Shown: positions 8,269 through 16,621, counted from the first letter of the stretch. The stretch: 64,000 nt of DNA from VRUE01 sp044867925 (GCA_044867925.1 JBIOVV010000008.1:62001-126000); one strand, 5' to 3'. Numbers and translations: made by a program. The notes: generated from the letters alone by a model not told the origin.

Positions 8269-8871
8269 ATGGCGCCTTGGAAGCTTCCCCTCATAGTTGC
8301 CGGGGTGGTGGTGCCAATCGTCGCGGCCTTCATGCTCGGCGGACCGGGCGTGGGGTTCGCGGTCGGCGCGCTGGCGGCGGTGACGATCCTCACCGTCGCC
8401 GCGCGTCAGCGCCCCGAAGGGCCGATCGGAGCAGAAGAGAAGACCGGCAAGCGCCACGTGCTGATCGTGGCGGCGGGGGATGTGGAGGACCCGGCCGACG
8501 TGGCCCGAATCACAGGAGCCGCTGGGCTCGGCGACCAGGCTGAGGGGGTGGACGTGCGGGTCCTGGTCCCGGCGCGGATCGGCTTCTTCGACCGCTGGGC
8601 GTCCGACGTGGAGGGCGCGCGGCACCGCGCGCAGCAGCGCTTGGTCGTAACCGTGGCGGCGCTGGCCAAGGCCGGCGTCGCGGCCGAGGCCCGGGTCGGC
8701 GACGAGGACATCGTGCAGGCGGTCGAGGATCAGTTGCAGAGCTATCCGGCGACCGAGGTGGTGCTCGTCAGCGCAAGCGGGGACGGCGAGGACGAGGCGG
8801 CGGAGAAACTGCGCTCGAGGCTGCGGGCCGAGTTCCACCGGGTACGGATCGGCGACGCTCAGCAGGCGTGA
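8269..8871 (+). CDS. Membrane-anchored protein with a universal-stress-like soluble domain
   Basis: A 200-residue protein with two N-terminal membrane segments (residues about 6-22 and 28-45: LIVAGVVVPIVAAFMLGG, GFAVGALAAVTILTVAA) and a soluble domain from about residue 60. That domain has alternating strands and helices (RHVLIVAAGDVED, VDVRVLVPARIGFFDRWASD, then VVLVSASGDGEDEAAEKLRSRL) that resemble the Rossmann-like universal stress fold, with no clear ATP-binding G-x(9)-G. A signalling or sensing role at the membrane is inference. Its 3' end overlaps the convergent secreted-protein gene by 13 bases. Confidence 0.75.
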   Translation: MAPWKLPLIVAGVVVPIVAAFMLGGPGVGFAVGALAAVTILTVAARQRPEGPIGAEEKTGKRHVLIVAAGDVEDPADVARITGAAGLGDQAEGVDVRVLVPARIGFFDRWASDVEGARHRAQQRLVVTVAALAKAGVAAEARVGDEDIVQAVEDQLQSYPATEVVLVSASGDGEDEAAEKLRSRLRAEFHRVRIGDAQQA

Positions 8872-9851
8872 GGGCGGGCGGCGCTCTTGATGACCTGGAA
8901 GGCGCCGCCGGGGATCCGCTTCAGCTGGTCGAGGCTCTCGTCGTCCCAGCGCCGGTCGCTGCTGCCGCTGAAGAACCAGTTGGAGCCGTTGTCGGCGACG
9001 ATCATCCCGTAGCGCTTCAGCGCTTCGGCGATCACCCTGGCGGCGCCGCTGAAGCCGCCGAGGCCGTAGCCGGCCTTGAGCCGGAGGCGCGTCCCCATCG
9101 CCGGTGCGTGCGGGTCCGACGTGTCGCCGGCGCAGTGCGAGGCGGGATGGACCCAGGCGTTGCGAGTGCTGTCGAAGGTGACCCGGATCGCGTGCTCGAG
9201 ATGCCCGGCCGCGACCTCGTCGTAGCGGACCAGCCCGGGGAAGATCGGCAGCCCGGCAGCGTCGGCGGAGGTCCACGAGTCGGGGCGGCGGGCGCCCGAG
9301 CGCAGGTCCCAGCGCGTGCCCGAGTCGGCGTTCCAGCGGGCGCCGCCAGCGCCCTCGAAGAAGGCGCGGTAGAGCTCGTAGAGGGTGCAGCTGGAGCGGT
9401 CGACGGCGAGCACGTGGCGATCGCCGTCGCTGCCGTTGCCGCCCTCGACGGGTGCGTTCTTGGGAATCGGAAAGGGCCCGGGGTCGCTCTCGTCGCCGTA
9501 GGCGGTGTAGCGGATCGGCAGCTTGCGCTGAGCGGCGCTGACGACGGCATAGGGGAAGCCGTATTCCCGCGGTGAGCCGAAGTCGGGGTGGAGCAGGTTG
9601 CCGCCGTGGGCGTTGATGTAGGCGATCGTGGCCGCCGAGTTGCGCGCGACCGGCGCCTTGGAGATGTCCTGGTTCCAGGCGGCCTCCGTGGGGAGGGAGG
9701 GGGCGTTGGCAGGGGTGCCGGGCGGTGGGTCAGGGAAGACCGGGCAACCGCCGAGGCCGGGGTAGGGGCCGACGGCGCCGGCCGTGGTGACGCCAGTCGC
9801 CGCCAAGACGGCGAGGCTGAGCAGCACCAGTGAGGCGACGAGCGGGCGCAT
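8859..9851 (-). CDS. Secreted protein of unknown function
   Basis: A 330-residue secreted protein. The ATG at 9851 was chosen because it begins a textbook signal peptide (MRPLVASLVLLSLAVLAAT); a longer in-frame start at 9989 would add a highly charged leader. The mature protein starts with a Pro/Gly-rich segment (PYPGLGGCPVFPDPPPG), then conserved-looking blocks WNQDISKAPVA, HVLAVDRSSCTLYELY, AIRVTFDSTRNAWVHPASH and GYGLGGFSGAARVIAEALKRYGMIVADNG. The aromatic and Asn-rich blocks suggest an extracellular binding or hydrolytic beta-rich protein, but I cannot name a family. Confidence 0.85.
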   Translation of the reverse strand: MRPLVASLVLLSLAVLAATGVTTAGAVGPYPGLGGCPVFPDPPPGTPANAPSLPTEAAWNQDISKAPVARNSAATIAYINAHGGNLLHPDFGSPREYGFPYAVVSAAQRKLPIRYTAYGDESDPGPFPIPKNAPVEGGNGSDGDRHVLAVDRSSCTLYELYRAFFEGAGGARWNADSGTRWDLRSGARRPDSWTSADAAGLPIFPGLVRYDEVAAGHLEHAIRVTFDSTRNAWVHPASHCAGDTSDPHAPAMGTRLRLKAGYGLGGFSGAARVIAEALKRYGMIVADNGSNWFFSGSSDRRWDDESLDQLKRIPGGAFQVIKSAARPHAC

Positions 9852-9877
9852 CCGACATTGACCCACCTCTGGTGTGG

Positions 9878-10000
9878 TCAAAGTCGGCTGCGCGCTCCGT
9901 TCGCATCTGTGCGTTCGTGGATGTCGAGCCGGTCGATCTCCATCTCGTCGACCTTGAGCTTGCCGGGCCGCAAGAAGGGGATTTCGCATCGCTGCGGCAT
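9878..10000 (-). CDS. Candidate 40-residue leader ORF
   Basis: ATG 10000 to TGA 9878 would encode 40 mostly charged residues (MPQRCEIPFLRPGK, then DEMEIDRLDIHERTDAN). It sits in the divergent gap between the secreted-protein gene (start 9851) and the amidotransferase (start 10037), reading towards the former with 26 bases between its stop and that start. There is no clear ribosome site. It may be a leader peptide or a chance frame. Confidence 0.2.
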   Translation of the reverse strand: MPQRCEIPFLRPGKLKVDEMEIDRLDIHERTDANGARSRL

Positions 10001-10036
10001 CGCCGCAAACCGTAGCGCGGCTAGCCTGGGGCGCTG

Positions 10037-10759
10037 ATGAGTGCGGACGACCGACCGATCCTGCTGGCGATCCAGCACGTGCCGTGGGAGGGGCCGCATC
10101 GCATCCTCGAGGCCTGTGGCGGGCTCGACGTCCGCACGGTCAAACCGCTCGCCGGCCAGCCGCTGCCCGCCCACGACGCGGTCGCCGGCGCGGTCGTGAT
10201 GGGCGGCCCGATGAACGTGGACGACGACCGCCATCCCGAGCTGGCGACCGAGCGCGAGTGGCTGGCGGAGGCGATTGGCCGCGAGCTTCCGGTGCTGGGG
10301 ATCTGCCTGGGCGCCCAGCTCTTGGCCCGCGCCCTTGGGAGCGAGGTGAGACCGGGCGAGCGTCCAGAGCTCGGCTATGCGCCGGTCGAGATCCTCGACC
10401 CCGGCGACCCGATCCTCGGCGCGCTCGCTCCCAGCACGACCGTCCTGCACTGGCACGGCGACGTCTTCGATCTCCCCGACGGCGCCGTTCACCTGGCCCG
10501 CTCGACCCAAACCGAGATCCAGGCCTTCCGCCGCGGCAGCGCCTGGGGCGTCCTCTTCCACCCGGAGTCCGACTTCGCCCTGCTCGAGGCCTGGCTGGCC
10601 GTCCCCGAGATGGTCCACGACGCGTGCCGGGCGCTGGGAGACGATGGCGCTGCCGCCCTGCCGCCGCAAGCCGAAGCCGCCGAGGCGGACCTGCTCGCCC
10701 GCACGACCCCCGGCCTGGAGGCCTTCGCCTCCCTGGTCGAATCCCGCCACTCCCGCTAA
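10037..10759 (+). CDS. Class I glutamine amidotransferase (GMP synthase-like)
   Basis: A 240-residue stand-alone GATase1 domain. The nucleophile elbow GICLGAQLLA puts the catalytic cysteine at residue 90, and GVLFHPESD supplies H175 and E177 for the triad. The MGGPMNVDDD loop and HWHGDVFDLPDGA stretch are characteristic of GMP-synthase-related amidotransferases that act with unknown partner ligases or as hydrolases. The triad is complete, so it should release ammonia from glutamine or hydrolyse a gamma-glutamyl compound. No partner synthetase is adjacent. Starts with ATG 10037. Confidence 0.93.
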   Translation: MSADDRPILLAIQHVPWEGPHRILEACGGLDVRTVKPLAGQPLPAHDAVAGAVVMGGPMNVDDDRHPELATEREWLAEAIGRELPVLGICLGAQLLARALGSEVRPGERPELGYAPVEILDPGDPILGALAPSTTVLHWHGDVFDLPDGAVHLARSTQTEIQAFRRGSAWGVLFHPESDFALLEAWLAVPEMVHDACRALGDDGAAALPPQAEAAEADLLARTTPGLEAFASLVESRHSR

Positions 10760-10801
10760 GCGCCTCGCCCCGCCCGCCGGCCCGCTAGATTGAAGCCACG
10801 C

Positions 10802-10875
10802 GGTGGACGTAGCTCAGTTGGTAGAGCTCCTGGTTGTGGTCCAGGCGGTCGCCGGTTCGAATCCGGTCGTCCACC
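10802..10875 (+). tRNA. tRNA-His (anticodon GUG)
   Basis: Acceptor GTGGACG/CGTCCAC with G at position -1 (10802) facing discriminator C (10875), the identity element of tRNA-His. D stem GCTC/GAGC, anticodon stem CCTGG/CCAGG, anticodon GTG at 10836-10838 and T arm GCCGG-TTCGAAT-CCGGT (one G-T pair). No CCA is encoded. Confidence 0.97.
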
Positions 10876-11102
10876 CTTTCGGCGCCGGAGTGGTAGAGCC
10901 CAAGCCTCGGCAGGGCGACGTCTACTGAGCGGATCCCGAACCGGCTCGAGGCTCTCGAGGAGCTGCTCAAGCGCTGTCGGGTGCTCCTTCGCTAGCACGG
11001 CTGACTCACTTTCCGGAGAGCCGGCAGCCTCATCGCCGCATTGACCCCCACGCGTAGCCATTCCCGGCGCTGTTCCGTATCAGCCCGGTATCGGGCGACG
11101 AG

Positions 11103-12530
11103 TCAGCGGCGCTTCTTCTTGTGCGGCTTCGTGACTTCGAAGGACCAGCGGGCCGGGCTGGCATCCCGGTTGCCGGCGGCGTCGATCGCCCGCACCTCGA
11201 GCTTGTGCTTGCCCGGCTTCACCCTTCTCGTCAGCGGCGACGTGCAGGGGGTGAATTTTTTCGCCTTGTCGAACTTGCACTCGAAGCGCGAGCCCACCTC
11301 GGAGGAGGCAAAGGCGAATTTGACCCTCCGCTTCCGCGATTTCCTCTTCGGCTTCTTGCCGATCGTCGTCTCCGGTGCGGTCGCGTCCTTGGCCGCGCCG
11401 CCAGCGGTGACGCTCGTCGGCGGCACTACCGCAGAAGCGTCGGTTGTAACCACCAGGGCTCCGCCCCCGCCGGCGACCGCGCCGTTGTCGGCGCTTGCAA
11501 GCGAGACCGCGCTCCAGCCGGTCGTCGCGAGCGGTCCGGTCGCGTCGTTGAAGTAGAAGTTGTCGCCGTCGACCGAGCTGAGGATCATCCCGCCGCCGCC
11601 GGCGCTGAGCACTGTGCCTGCGGCGTAGTCGACGTCGGCGGCTTCGGAGAATGGGCGGGCTTCGGTGTTGACCAGTTTGAAGGTCTCCGAGCTGCTCCAG
11701 CCGTCGGCCGTCCGCGCCGTCATCGAGACCCCGTAAGGCCCCGGCGTAACCGCCCACATCCGGCTCGGGTTTGCCGGGTCGCCGGCGATGTGGGCGGGGC
11801 CCTGACCGTTGCCGCAGCCGGCCGCCTTCTCCGTGGCCGCGCTGCTCAACGCGTTGGCGGTGAGGAAGACCTTGTGAAAGGAGCCCTCGCAGAAGTAGGC
11901 GACGTTTGGGTTGGTGGGGACGAAGAAGGCATCGCCGATGCCCTGCGAGTACGGCGCGGGGATCTTGCAGGTGTTGTCGATGTCGCGGTTCGCGTCCACC
12001 CAGGTGCCGGTGCTGCCAACCGTCGAGGTCGTGCCGGAGCTGCGCGCGAGCTGCGCCCCCTCGGCCATGATCCAAGCTGCGGTTTCGCCGGCGAAGCGGA
12101 CGGCGTAGGCATCGCCCAGGGGAGAGCTGCCGGTGCAATCGGGGAAGGTCGTCCCGGTTTTCGAGACCGGCACCGAGCTCACGCTTTCCCAGTTGAGCCC
12201 GCCGTTGGCGGTGCGCAGGACTTGCCCTGCATTGCCGACGGCCATGCCGACCTGACTGGGCGCGGGCAGGAACTCGACGTCGTTGAGCGTGATGCCGCTG
12301 GGGCCGTACTGGCGGGTGAAGCCGCCGCCGTTCCGCGTGAAGATCTCTCCGTTTGCGGTCGTAAACCAGAACCGGGTTGGGCTCTGGTATTCGACCGCGG
12401 TAATCGTGCTCGTCGTCCCCGACGGGATCTGGGTCCAGGTCGTCGCCCCAGCCGAGGCCGGCAGTGACAGCGCCGCGATGGCGAGCCCGGCCGCCGCAAG
12501 CCACCTGATCGGCTTTCTCCCTCCGAGCAT
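11103..12530 (-). CDS. Secreted Ycf48/BNR-like beta-propeller with C-terminal Ig-like domain
   Basis: A 475-residue secreted protein. ATG 12530 starts a signal peptide (MLGGRKPIRWLAAAGLAI, cleaved after ASAGA); an upstream in-frame start at 12635 would only add charged residues. Repeated propeller-blade phrases follow: TWTQIPSGTTSTITAVEY, RFWFTTANGEIFTRNGGG, GMAVGNAGQVLRTANGGLNWE, as in Ycf48 (photosystem II assembly factor-like) and BNR proteins. After about residue 385 comes a different module (TAPETTIGKKP, then SRFECKFDKAKKFTPC, GKHKLEVRAIDAAGN), a surface domain common in Thermoleophilia, and a basic end (KPHKKKRR). Probably an adhesive or binding surface protein. Confidence 0.86.
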   Translation of the reverse strand: MLGGRKPIRWLAAAGLAIAALSLPASAGATTWTQIPSGTTSTITAVEYQSPTRFWFTTANGEIFTRNGGGFTRQYGPSGITLNDVEFLPAPSQVGMAVGNAGQVLRTANGGLNWESVSSVPVSKTGTTFPDCTGSSPLGDAYAVRFAGETAAWIMAEGAQLARSSGTTSTVGSTGTWVDANRDIDNTCKIPAPYSQGIGDAFFVPTNPNVAYFCEGSFHKVFLTANALSSAATEKAAGCGNGQGPAHIAGDPANPSRMWAVTPGPYGVSMTARTADGWSSSETFKLVNTEARPFSEAADVDYAAGTVLSAGGGGMILSSVDGDNFYFNDATGPLATTGWSAVSLASADNGAVAGGGGALVVTTDASAVVPPTSVTAGGAAKDATAPETTIGKKPKRKSRKRRVKFAFASSEVGSRFECKFDKAKKFTPCTSPLTRRVKPGKHKLEVRAIDAAGNRDASPARWSFEVTKPHKKKRR

Positions 12531-12609
12531 CCGGTCGAGAATACATGGGCGTCGCCGACGAAAGCCGGCGATCGGCTCGCCGTCTTGGCCGGGTCGATCG
12601 GCCCGGGGG

Positions 12610-14031
12610 TCATTGAAGAGGGCGGCCCCGGGCACTGGGCTTGGCGTCTATCTGGGAAGGCGTAGACCGCTGCCTTCCCAGCAATGGCCAGGCGAGGAGG
12701 GCGGCGGCGAAGGCGACCGCCGCGGCGACGAGGAGCACGGAGTCCAGGCCGGCGACGATCCCGGACCGCAAGCCCAGCGCCTCGTCGGCCCGATGCTCGA
12801 AGATCGCTCCGAGGCCGGCGATCCCGATCGCGATCCCGAGCTGGCGGAAGGTGTTGTTGATTCCCGAGGCGAGCCCGCTGCGCTCGACCGGGAGAACGCT
12901 CACCATCGCCGCCGCCAGCGCCGGGCTGATCACGCCGATCGCGAGGCCGCCGACCAGGAGGCCGGGAAGCAGCGCCGTCCACTCGCTGTCGACGTCGACG
13001 GCGCGCATCAGCAGCAGCCCGGCGCCGATCAGGATCAGCCCCGCAGTCAGCGGCACCCGCAGCGGCCAGCGGTTCGTCAGCCGGCCGGAGATCGGCGCGA
13101 CGACGACGAGCACGAGGGTCAGGGGGAGGATTCGCAGGCCGGTCTCGGTGGGCGAGAGGCCGAGGCCGCTCTGCAGGTAGATGGCCACGAACAGCAGCAG
13201 CGGATAGAGGGCGACCGACTGCGCGAAGGCGACCACGGCCGTGCCGGTGAAGGCCGGGATTCTGAAGAGCGCCAGCGGCAGCATCGGCGCCTCGCCGCGG
13301 CGCTCGACCGCGATGAAGGCGGCGAGCAGCACCGCCGCACCGACCAGTGAGGCGATGATCGGAGCGCTGCTCCAGCCGTCCTCGTTGCCGCGGATCAGCC
13401 CGTAGGTGGCGAGGAAGCAGGCGCTGCCGAAGGTGACCATCCCGGCAGGATCGAGCGGGCGCGGCTGTTCCTCGCGGGACTCCGGCAGCGAGCGAGCCGT
13501 CAGCCCGATCAGCAGCCCGCCGATCGGCAGGTTGACGAGGAAGATCCAGCGCCAGTCCAGCTGGTCGGTCAGGACGCCGCCGACCAACGGGCCGATCGCC
13601 AGGGCCGCGCCGGTGACGCCGCCCCAGACTCCGAGCGCGAAGCCGCGCTCTGAGTCCTGAAACTCGTCCGCCAGCAGAGCGAGCGAGGAGGCGAACATCG
13701 CCGCGCCGCCGACCCCTTGGGCCGCGCGGGCGAGGTCGAGGAAGACCGGCGAGCCGGCCAACGCGCAGAGCGCCGAGCAGGCGGTGAAGAGCGCGAGCCC
13801 CCATATGAAGACGGCACGCCTGCCGATCCGGTCTGCCAGGGCTCCCGCGCTGAGCAGCGTCGCGGCCAGGGTCAGCGCGTAGGCGTCGATCACCCACTGC
13901 ATCTCGCCGAAGCTGGCCCCGAGGTCGGCGCGGATCGCCGGCAGGGCGACGTTCACCACCGTCACGTCGAGCAGCAGCATCGCCGTCGCCGCCGAGACGA
14001 CGAGCAGGGTTGTCCAGCGCTCCCGCGTCAC
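12610..14031 (-). CDS. MFS transporter, DHA2 (EmrB/QacA-like) family
   Basis: A 473-residue membrane transporter with about 14 hydrophobic segments. Motif C-like and family signatures are visible: MLLLDVTVVNVALPAI in the first segment, WVIDAYALTLAA, GALADRIGRR (motif A) and GPLVGGVLTDQLDWRWIFLVNLPIG, all typical of DHA2 proton-driven drug exporters. It is the last gene of the leftward run arsR-arsM-arsC, 15 bases after arsC, so export of an arsenical (perhaps a methylated or organic form) is a reasonable inference, not shown by any residue. No dedicated ArsB or Acr3 is in this operon. Confidence 0.93.
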   Translation of the reverse strand: MTRERWTTLLVVSAATAMLLLDVTVVNVALPAIRADLGASFGEMQWVIDAYALTLAATLLSAGALADRIGRRAVFIWGLALFTACSALCALAGSPVFLDLARAAQGVGGAAMFASSLALLADEFQDSERGFALGVWGGVTGAALAIGPLVGGVLTDQLDWRWIFLVNLPIGGLLIGLTARSLPESREEQPRPLDPAGMVTFGSACFLATYGLIRGNEDGWSSAPIIASLVGAAVLLAAFIAVERRGEAPMLPLALFRIPAFTGTAVVAFAQSVALYPLLLFVAIYLQSGLGLSPTETGLRILPLTLVLVVVAPISGRLTNRWPLRVPLTAGLILIGAGLLLMRAVDVDSEWTALLPGLLVGGLAIGVISPALAAAMVSVLPVERSGLASGINNTFRQLGIAIGIAGLGAIFEHRADEALGLRSGIVAGLDSVLLVAAAVAFAAALLAWPLLGRQRSTPSQIDAKPSARGRPLQ

Positions 14032-14046
14032 CAGGGGAGCTTCTCG

Positions 14047-14442
14047 TCAGCCGCGGTCGAGTTCTTCGACCAGCGCCGCGACCCGCCGCTCGATCTCGTC
14101 GCGAGTCGCCCGCACCGCCTCGACCGGCCGGCCCTTCGGGTCGGGCAGGTCCCAGTCGACGTAGCGGACACCGGGCACGTGGGGGCACTCGTCGCCGCAA
14201 CCCATCGTCACCACGACGTCGGCCCACTCGGCGTCCTCGGTGCCGAGCAGCTTCGGCTTGCGCTCGGCGAGGTCGATGCCCAGCTCGCTCATCGCCTCGA
14301 CGACCTCAGGGTGGACCCGATCGCCGGGAGCGGTGCCCGCCGAGCGGCCCTCATGGCGGGCGCCGGCGGCACGCTCGAAGAGGGCCTGGCTCATCTGCGA
14401 GCGCCCGGCGTTGTGGAGGCAGACGAAGAGGGCGTGGGCCAT
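14047..14442 (-). CDS. arsC: Arsenate reductase, low-molecular-weight phosphatase type
   Basis: A 131-residue protein of the LMW protein-tyrosine-phosphatase fold that reduces arsenate to arsenite. The P-loop VCLHNAGRSQM carries the nucleophile at C8, and C82 and C86 in MGCGDECPHVPG are placed to relay the disulfide in the thioredoxin-coupled type. The general acid loop is DWDLPDPKG. The start ATG 14442 was chosen because it immediately precedes the conserved first strand (ALFVCLHN); the open frame extends further upstream without homology. It starts 2 bases after the arsM stop and belongs to the arsR operon. Confidence 0.94.
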   Translation of the reverse strand: MAHALFVCLHNAGRSQMSQALFERAAGARHEGRSAGTAPGDRVHPEVVEAMSELGIDLAERKPKLLGTEDAEWADVVVTMGCGDECPHVPGVRYVDWDLPDPKGRPVEAVRATRDEIERRVAALVEELDRG

Positions 14443-14444
14443 CG

Positions 14445-15338
14445 TCAGCTCGGCTTGCGGGCGCGGACGATCGCCGAGCCGGCGAGGTCGTGGACACGGT
14501 GGGTCTCGGTGATCTCGACGTCTTCCAGACCGGCGTCGAGCAGCGCCTGCTCGAACTCGCGCCGCGTCAGCGCCCCGGCGATGCAGCCGGTCCATTGCGC
14601 CATGCCGGCCCGCGTCGCCGCGTCCATGTCCTCGTCGGCGATCACGTCGGAGACGGCGAAGCGCCCGCCCGGTCGCAGCACCCGCGCCGCCTCGGCCAGC
14701 ACCCGCGGCTTGTCGCCGGAGAGGTTGATCACGCAGTTGGAGATCACCACGTCGACCGACTCGGTGGGGAGGGGGATCGCCTCGATCTCCCCGCGCAGCC
14801 ACTCGACGTTCTCGACCCCGGCCTTGCGCTGGTTCTCGCGCGCCAAGGCAAGCATCTCATCGGTCGTGTCGAGCCCGTATGCCTTGCCGGTCGGGCCGAC
14901 CCGCTTCGCCGAGAGCAGCACGTCGATCCCGCCGCCGGAGCCGAGGTCGAGGACGGTTTCGCCGGCCCCGAGCTCGGCGACTGCAGTGGGGTTGCCGCAG
15001 CCGAGCGAGGCCATCGTCGCGGTGTCGGGAAGCTCGCCGCGCTCGCCCTCGTCGTAGAGGCTCGCACCGAAGACCTGGGCTTCCTCGTCGTCGAGGACGG
15101 CGCCGCGCCCGCAGCAGGAGGCGCCGCCCTCGGCGCTGACGCTTTCGGCGGCTGCGGCGTAGCGGGAGCGGACCGCCTTGCGGATCTCCTCGCCATCGCT
15201 CTGCCCGGCCGAGCAGCCGCAGCTCGAGGACTCCGCCGAGCAGCAGTCCGCTTTCGCGGAGGGCTCGCAACAGTCAGCTTGTTGCTCGGGAGCGCAGCAG
15301 GTCGCGGCATCGACGGGGGGCTCGGTCAGCTCAGCCAT
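14445..15338 (-). CDS. arsM: Arsenite S-adenosylmethionine methyltransferase ArsM
   Basis: A 297-residue SAM-dependent methyltransferase that methylates As(III). Motif I is LDLGSGGGID (residues about 130-139). Cysteines matching the arsenic-binding set are C114 in SLGCGNP, C202 in SNCVINLS and C252 in TGCIAG, with C75/C76 in GGASCCG. The N-terminal 45 residues are unusually cysteine-rich (CC pairs at 14-15, 23-24 and 32-33, then CGC), a probable extra metalloid-binding tail. ATG 15338 lies within the last 13 bases of arsR, so translation is likely coupled. Confidence 0.94.
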   Translation of the reverse strand: MAELTEPPVDAATCCAPEQQADCCEPSAKADCCSAESSSCGCSAGQSDGEEIRKAVRSRYAAAAESVSAEGGASCCGRGAVLDDEEAQVFGASLYDEGERGELPDTATMASLGCGNPTAVAELGAGETVLDLGSGGGIDVLLSAKRVGPTGKAYGLDTTDEMLALARENQRKAGVENVEWLRGEIEAIPLPTESVDVVISNCVINLSGDKPRVLAEAARVLRPGGRFAVSDVIADEDMDAATRAGMAQWTGCIAGALTRREFEQALLDAGLEDVEITETHRVHDLAGSAIVRARKPS

Positions 15339-15679
15339 GCGGAGAACTCCTCCAGAGACTCGGGGATCACGTAGTAGTAGGCCCACAGGCCCCGCCGCTC
15401 GGAGCCGACGATGCCGGCTTCGCGCAGCTTCTTCAGGTGGTGGGAGACGGTGGGCTGGGAGAGGTCGAACAGGGGAACCAGCTCGCAGACGCAGACCTTG
15501 CCGGCGTGCTTTTGCAGCACGTCGACGAGCTGCAGGCGAATCGGGTCGCCGAGCGCCTTGGCGACCGCGGCCAGCCGCTCGGCCTGCTCGCGCTCGACGT
15601 CGGGATAGACGACCGGCTCGCAGCAATGCTCGCCGGCCGGGCGCTTGGTCTTCGGGGCGAGCTCCAGATCGACAGCCAT
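15326..15679 (-). CDS. arsR: ArsR family As(III)-responsive repressor
   Basis: A 117-residue winged-helix repressor. The recognition helix region reads DLSQPTVSHHLKKLREAGIV. Metalloid ligands are likely the C19-C20 pair near the N-terminus (EHCCEP) together with C63/C65 in KVCVCEL, a mix of the Corynebacterium ArsR1 arrangement (N-terminal CC) and the classic alpha-3 CxC motif. It should repress its own operon until arsenite binds. It is the first gene of arsR-arsM-arsC-MFS, overlaps arsM by 13 bases and begins directly at the predicted transcription start. Confidence 0.94.
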   Translation of the reverse strand: MAVDLELAPKTKRPAGEHCCEPVVYPDVEREQAERLAAVAKALGDPIRLQLVDVLQKHAGKVCVCELVPLFDLSQPTVSHHLKKLREAGIVGSERRGLWAYYYVIPESLEEFSAWLS

Positions 15680-15686
15680 CTATTTA

Positions 15687-15715
15687 CATATATCTATTGA
15701 ACTCACGTTTGTCAA
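15687..15715 (-). promoter_or_regulatory. ars promoter with overlapping candidate ArsR operator
   Basis: On the minus strand, TTGACA (15715-15710) is followed by exactly 17 bases and TATATG (15692-15687). The start codon of arsR lies 7 bases beyond, so the transcript would be leaderless. The half-sites TTGAC and GTTCAA, spaced by about eight bases and overlapping the -35 and spacer, form an imperfect inverted repeat fit for ArsR binding. The local sequence is strikingly AT-rich. Confidence 0.7.
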
Positions 15716-15786
15716 TGCAAGCATCGCGCTCATGAACTCCACTCCCGCTTCCTCGCCCCACCGTGATCGGCTCATCGCGCGATGCT

Positions 15787-15830
15787 GACTGATCGATTAC
15801 CCCCGGTATGCGTGGGTCGATAGACCACTC
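15787..15830 (+). repeat. Palindromic repeat family PR44, copy A
   Basis: Begins GACTGATCGATTACCC and continues CCGGTATGCGTGGGTCGAT. It is clearly related to copies at 47533-47576 and 61623-61665. The right arm is less well conserved here (ends GACCACTC instead of TTCAGTC). It lies between the ars promoter and the Crp/Fnr-type gene. Confidence 0.6.
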
Positions 15831-15903
15831 GGCACGCGTCACTGCGTCTACGAGCAACTTTCCAGTCGCCTGCTTGTTGCGGAAGAAACGAGCGGGAGGG
15901 GAG

Positions 15904-16587
15904 ATGAGGAGAGCCAGCGTCGTCCAGCTGCTCGAATGCGATCCGGAGCTTGCCGAGGGGTTGACGGCGGCGGAGCAGGGAATCGCGACGCCGGCCCTGT
16001 CCGTGCCGGTGGCGAGGCTGAAGAAGGGGTCGTGGCATCCCGACCAGAGCCCTCCAGAACCGGGGCATCTCGGCTATCTCCTGCTCAAGGGCTTGCTGGT
16101 TCGGCGCATCGAGGTTGGGCCAGGCGCCAGCATCGAGCTGCTGGGCCGAGGAGAACTGCTGCGACCGTGGCAGGAAGACACCTCATCCTTTTGCAGGTCG
16201 TCATGGGAGGTCGTCGAGCCGGCTACCGTGGCCCAGCTGGGTCCGCAGCTCACGCGCTGCCTGTGTCAGTGGCCGGCCCTGGTCTCAAACCTCGCGGAGC
16301 GCGGGGTGCGGCGCTCGCGAGCGCTGGCCGCTGACGCCGCCGCGGCCAACATCGTCGGGCTCGAGGAGAGGCTGCTGACGGCTCTCTGGCAGCTGGCCGA
16401 GACCTGGGGCGAGGCAAAGGAGGACGGCGTGCATCTCTCGATCCGCCTGCCGCACCGCCTGCTCGCCGAGCTGATGGGGGCGAGGCGCCCGTCGATCACC
16501 AGCGCCCTGGCCGAGCTGAAGAGGGCCGGTCGGCTGAACACCGGCTCAGATGGGCGTTGGGTCCTCTGCGGCGACTCACCTCACTGA
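15904..16587 (+). CDS. Crp/Fnr-type transcriptional regulator
   Basis: A 227-residue regulator. ATG 15904 follows a GGGAGGGGAG ribosome site directly; an in-frame start at 15808 would place the coding region over repeat copy A. Residues about 25-110 look like a degenerate cyclic-nucleotide-type beta-roll (VPVARLKKGSWHPD, GHLGYLLLKGLLVRRIEVGPGASIELLGRGELLRPW). The C-terminal winged helix contains RLPHRLLAELMGARRPSITSALAELKRAGRL, the Crp-type recognition helix. There is no cysteine cluster for an Fe-S centre and no obvious cAMP-binding arginine, so the ligand is unknown. The divergent arsenic operon could be a target, but no site was identified. Confidence 0.86.
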   Translation: MRRASVVQLLECDPELAEGLTAAEQGIATPALSVPVARLKKGSWHPDQSPPEPGHLGYLLLKGLLVRRIEVGPGASIELLGRGELLRPWQEDTSSFCRSSWEVVEPATVAQLGPQLTRCLCQWPALVSNLAERGVRRSRALAADAAAANIVGLEERLLTALWQLAETWGEAKEDGVHLSIRLPHRLLAELMGARRPSITSALAELKRAGRLNTGSDGRWVLCGDSPH

Positions 16588-16621
16588 GGTTGGCGTCGTC
16601 GAGCTCACGGCTTTGAGGCCC

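Noticed and set aside
11037..11085. Possible degraded fourth copy of the PR44 repeat (ATTGACCCCCACGCG)
   Set aside because: Only about 15 bases resemble the family and there is no matching second arm.
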